Assembly: GCA_964645155.1 (NCBI GenBank)
Contig: CAZYBG010000114.1
Coordinates: forward strand, 1-8,866
Source of the DNA: CAZYBG01 sp964645155
GTDB lineage: Bacteria > Pseudomonadota > Alphaproteobacteria > Rhodobacterales > Rhodobacteraceae
Direction of reading: 5' to 3'
DNA: 8,866 nt
Position numbers and translations under genes: made by a program. A model generated the notes under the pieces. That model saw only the letters and a program-made list of their open reading frames with translations, had not been told where the DNA came from and did not search any database. This document shows, piece by piece, positions 6,520-8,866 of this stretch (the stretch's first letter is position 1; each line of letters starts with the position of its first letter).

Positions 6520-8564
6520 TGGCCGGCGAGGGCGGTGCGGCACCCCGCACCGGCCTTTACGTCTACAATGGCGGCTTCCTGACCCAGGGCCGCGTGCGGC
6601 GCATCCTTGACCTTGCGGGCTACGACATCCGGCTCGGCGTGCCGGGGCCCGACGACCTTGTCGGCGTCTGGGGCCAGAGCCCGACATCCGGCCGCGGCGC
6701 GGCGGTGGCCGCCCGGCGCGGCGGCGGCGTCCTCAGGGTCGAGGATGCGTTCCTGCGCTCGCTGCGCCCGGGGCGCCTCGGCGACCCGCCGCTGGGGCTG
6801 ATGCTCGACCGGCAGGGCGTCCACTTCGACCCCGCCCGGCCCTCGGCGCTCGAGGCGCTGCTTGCCGAGCATGCGCTCGACGACTTCGCGCTGCTGGAAC
6901 GGGCGCGCGCCGCGATGGCCTGGCTGCGCGCGGCGGAACTCTCGAAGTACAACCTCCACGACCCGGACCTGGTGCCGCCCGATCCGGGCTACGTGCTGGT
7001 GCTAGACCAGACCGAGGGCGATGCGTCGGTCACCGCCTCGGGCGCGGATGCCGGCACCTTCGCCGAGATGCTGGCGCTTGCCCGGATCGAGAACCAGGGC
7101 AGCACGGTCTATGTCCGGACGCATCCCGAGACGCTCGCGGGCCTGCGCCGCGGCTACTTCGGCACCGAGGTCGAACGGCTGGACGGGGTGCGGCTGCTGG
7201 CAGCGCCGGTCGCGCCCTACGCCCTGCTCGAAGGCGCGGTCGCGGTCTACACCGTCTCGTCGCAGATGGGGTTCGAGGCGATCCTCGCCGGCCACGTCCC
7301 GCGCGTCTTCGGGCAGCCGTTCTATGCCGGCTGGGGCCTGACGCAGGACGAGAACCCGGTGCCGCGGCGGAGCCGCAGGCTGACCCGTGCGCAGCTCTTC
7401 GCCGCCGCGATGATCCTCGCGCCGACATGGTACGATCCCTGCCGCGACCGGCTCTGCAGCCTCGAGGAGGCGATCGGGCAACTGGAGGCCGAGGTGCGCT
7501 GCTGGCGCGAGGACCGGGCGGGCCATGTCGCGACCGGCATGCGGCTCTGGAAGCGGCGGCACCTGCAGGCCTTCTACGGCCGCTGGCGGCCGCTGATGTT
7601 CGACGATCGCGCGCCGGTCGCGCGCGCCGCCCGCACCGGCCGCGGCGTTGTCGGCTGGGCCCGCGGCACGGCCGAGGCGGCGGCCAAGGCGGCGCGGGCC
7701 GGCGTCCCGTTCCGTCGGGTCGAGGACGGGTTCCTGCGCTCGCGAGGGCTCGGCGCCGCGCTGGTGCCGGCGCTGTCGCTCGTGGCCGACGACCTCGGGA
7801 TCTACTACGACCCGACGGCCGAAAGCCGGCTGGAGCGGCTCGTCGCCGCCGCCGCCCGGCGCCCGCCGCGCGACCTCGCGCGGGCCGAGCGGCTGGTCGC
7901 GGCCCTCGTCAGGCAGGGCGTCAGCAAGTACATGACGGGCGCGCGGGAGATCCCGGCGCTGCCCGCGGGGCATCGCATCCTGGTGCCCGGGCAGGTCGAG
8001 GACGACGCCTCGATCGTCACCGCCTGCCGGGCCGAGCGGACGAACCTCGCGCTTCTTGAACGCGCGCGGTCGGAGAATCCGGGCGCGATCCTCGTCTACA
8101 AGCCGCATCCGGATGTCGAGGCGGGCCTGCGCCCCGGCGCGGTGGCCGACACCGACCTCGCGCGGCTCGCCGATGCGGTGCTGCGCGGCGCCGACCCGGC
8201 GGCGCTGATCGCGGCCTGCGACGAGGTCTGGACGCTGACCTCGCTCCTCGGCTTCGAGGCGCTGTTGCGCGGCAAGCCGGTCACCTGCCTCGGCGCGCCG
8301 TTCTACGCCGGCTGGGGCCTGACCCGCGATCTCGGCCCGGTGCCCGCGCGCCGCGCCGCGCGGCCCTCACTCGCCGCGCTCGCGCAGGCGGCGCTGATCG
8401 ACTATCCGCGCTACCGCGACCCGCTGACCGGGCTGCCCTGTCCGGCCGAGGTCGTCGCCGAGCGGCTGGCGACCGGTGCGGTCGGGCCCGCGCGACCCGC
8501 GCTCCGGCTGCTCGCCAAGCTGCAGGGCATCGCGGCGGGCCAAGCCTGGCTCTGGCGGCGCTAG
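6519..8564 (+). CDS. kpsC: Capsule Kdo transferase KpsC, two tandem transferase modules
   Basis: This 681-residue protein is the KpsC type, which extends the Kdo linker begun by KpsS with alternating linkages. It contains two homologous Capsule_synth modules. The N module (about 1-320) has RVEDAFLRS (73-81), VHFDP (101-105), LSKYN (141-145), VLDQTEGDASV (161-171), VRTHPE (199-204), YTVSSQMGFEA (244-254) and FGQPFYAGWGLT (264-275). The C module (about 335-640) repeats this order: RVEDGFLRS (400-408), IYYDP (428-432), VSKYM (468-472), VPGQVEDDASI (489-499), YKPHPD (527-532), WTLTSLLGFEA (571-581) and LGAPFYAGWGLT (591-602). Both modules keep the HP and FYAGWG motifs, so both look active. Start ATG 6519 overlaps the export gene's TGA (TGATG), with no strong Shine-Dalgarno, implying translational coupling. 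The open frame running back to 5403 is a shadow of the export gene. The stop shares a CTAG with the ribD stop. Confidence 0.95.
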   Translation: MAGEGGAAPRTGLYVYNGGFLTQGRVRRILDLAGYDIRLGVPGPDDLVGVWGQSPTSGRGAAVAARRGGGVLRVEDAFLRSLRPGRLGDPPLGLMLDRQGVHFDPARPSALEALLAEHALDDFALLERARAAMAWLRAAELSKYNLHDPDLVPPDPGYVLVLDQTEGDASVTASGADAGTFAEMLALARIENQGSTVYVRTHPETLAGLRRGYFGTEVERLDGVRLLAAPVAPYALLEGAVAVYTVSSQMGFEAILAGHVPRVFGQPFYAGWGLTQDENPVPRRSRRLTRAQLFAAAMILAPTWYDPCRDRLCSLEEAIGQLEAEVRCWREDRAGHVATGMRLWKRRHLQAFYGRWRPLMFDDRAPVARAARTGRGVVGWARGTAEAAAKAARAGVPFRRVEDGFLRSRGLGAALVPALSLVADDLGIYYDPTAESRLERLVAAAARRPPRDLARAERLVAALVRQGVSKYMTGAREIPALPAGHRILVPGQVEDDASIVTACRAERTNLALLERARSENPGAILVYKPHPDVEAGLRPGAVADTDLARLADAVLRGADPAALIAACDEVWTLTSLLGFEALLRGKPVTCLGAPFYAGWGLTRDLGPVPARRAARPSLAALAQAALIDYPRYRDPLTGLPCPAEVVAERLATGAVGPARPALRLLAKLQGIAAGQAWLWRR

Positions 8565-8866
8565 GCGCCCTGCCGGTCGCCGGCCTCCCAGACCTGCAGC
8601 ATGTCGGGGCCGACGGCCCGCGCCTCGACCAGCCGGAAGCGCCGCGCCGCGGCCAGCCGCCCGACCTCGAGCGGCCCGACGACGGGCCGCCCCTCGGCGC
8701 CGAGGGCGATGCCGGCGGTGAACAGCGCCAGCCGGTCGACCAGGCCCGCGCGGAGCAGCGCGGCGGCAAGCGTGCCGCCGCCCTCGCAGAACACCCGCGT
8801 CAGCCCCGCCTCGCCGAGCGCCGCGAGCATCGCGGCGGGGTCGAGCGCGCCGCCGGAGCCCGCGCC
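8561..8866 (-). CDS. ribD: Riboflavin biosynthesis deaminase/reductase RibD, C-terminal end (5' partial)
   Basis: The frame is open from the window's right edge to TAG at 8563-8561, giving the last 101 residues. This is the end of the NADPH-dependent reductase domain, which reduces 5-amino-6-ribosylamino-uracil phosphate to the ribityl form. The LTRVFCEGGGTLAAALLRAG segment with VDRLALF, then a GAEGRP segment, match the conserved R-V-x-x-EGG...L...GLVD-L...P/G...G pattern of this domain. Upstream of Met at 8830 the frame still reads as RibD (GGALDPAAMLAALGEAGL), so that Met is internal. The deaminase domain and start lie beyond the window. The gene lies on the same strand as ribE but is separated from it by the oppositely transcribed capsule unit; its stop overlaps the kpsC stop by 4 bases. 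A stand-alone reductase of the same fold cannot be excluded from this fragment alone. Confidence 0.88.
   Translation of the reverse strand, partial: GAGSGGALDPAAMLAALGEAGLTRVFCEGGGTLAAALLRAGLVDRLALFTAGIALGAEGRPVVGPLEVGRLAAARRFRLVEARAVGPDMLQVWEAGDRQGA

Noticed and set aside
3934..6687. A 917-residue open frame on the minus strand opposite kpsS, the export gene and the start of kpsC
   Set aside because: It is antisense to three clear genes, has a low-complexity Arg/Gly/Asp/His-rich composition typical of a shadow frame in GC-rich coding DNA, and shows no recognisable domain.
8828..8830. ATG at 8830 as a start for a short separate gene
   Set aside because: The frame upstream continues as RibD-like sequence to the window edge, so it is an internal Met of ribD.

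Overview
The window is very GC-rich DNA with strong G/C preference at third codon positions. It looks like alphaproteobacterial chromosome, most likely Rhodobacterales (Rhodobacteraceae or Paracoccaceae): this is inferred from the protein types, the ribE/ribD neighbourhood and Caulobacter-like promoter elements, not from a marker gene. It is gene-dense. No rRNA, tRNA, CRISPR array, insertion sequence or prophage gene is visible, and no gene-free stretch exceeds 140 bases.

Layout, left to right. (1) Bases 1-2376, plus strand: the C-terminal 791 residues of a large AsmA/YhdP-like envelope protein whose start lies outside the window. (2) Bases 2422-3877, minus strand: a three-gene unit read right to left. 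It runs from riboflavin synthase alpha chain (ribE), to a small 94-residue protein that overlaps it by GTGA, to a 187-residue unknown protein that overlaps the small one by ATGA. The small protein ends in a five-residue repeat encoded by a 15-bp tandem array. (3) Bases 3878-4017: a divergent promoter region with a candidate promoter on each strand and an inverted repeat between them. (4) Bases 4018-8564, plus strand: a capsule export and assembly unit made of kpsS (Kdo transferase), a Wza/KpsD-type outer-membrane polysaccharide export lipoprotein, and kpsC (two-module Kdo transferase). (5) Bases 8561-8866, minus strand: the C-terminal end of ribD, whose stop codon shares a CTAG palindrome with the kpsC stop.

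How they work together. KpsS and KpsC are known to build the poly-beta-Kdo linker on a lipid anchor for ABC-transporter-dependent capsules, and the export lipoprotein would form the outer-membrane exit. The ABC transporter (kpsM/kpsT), kpsE and the Kdo supply genes are not in the window. ribD and ribE act in the same riboflavin pathway and lie on the same strand, but the oppositely oriented capsule unit sits between them.

The points most worth a second look are the small ribE-coupled ORF with its expanding-repeat tail, the unknown protein after it with an IGHNNGP start, and the inverted repeat that overlaps the -35 of the capsule promoter. No radically new system is evident; the novelty lies in the two uncharacterised genes riding behind ribE.
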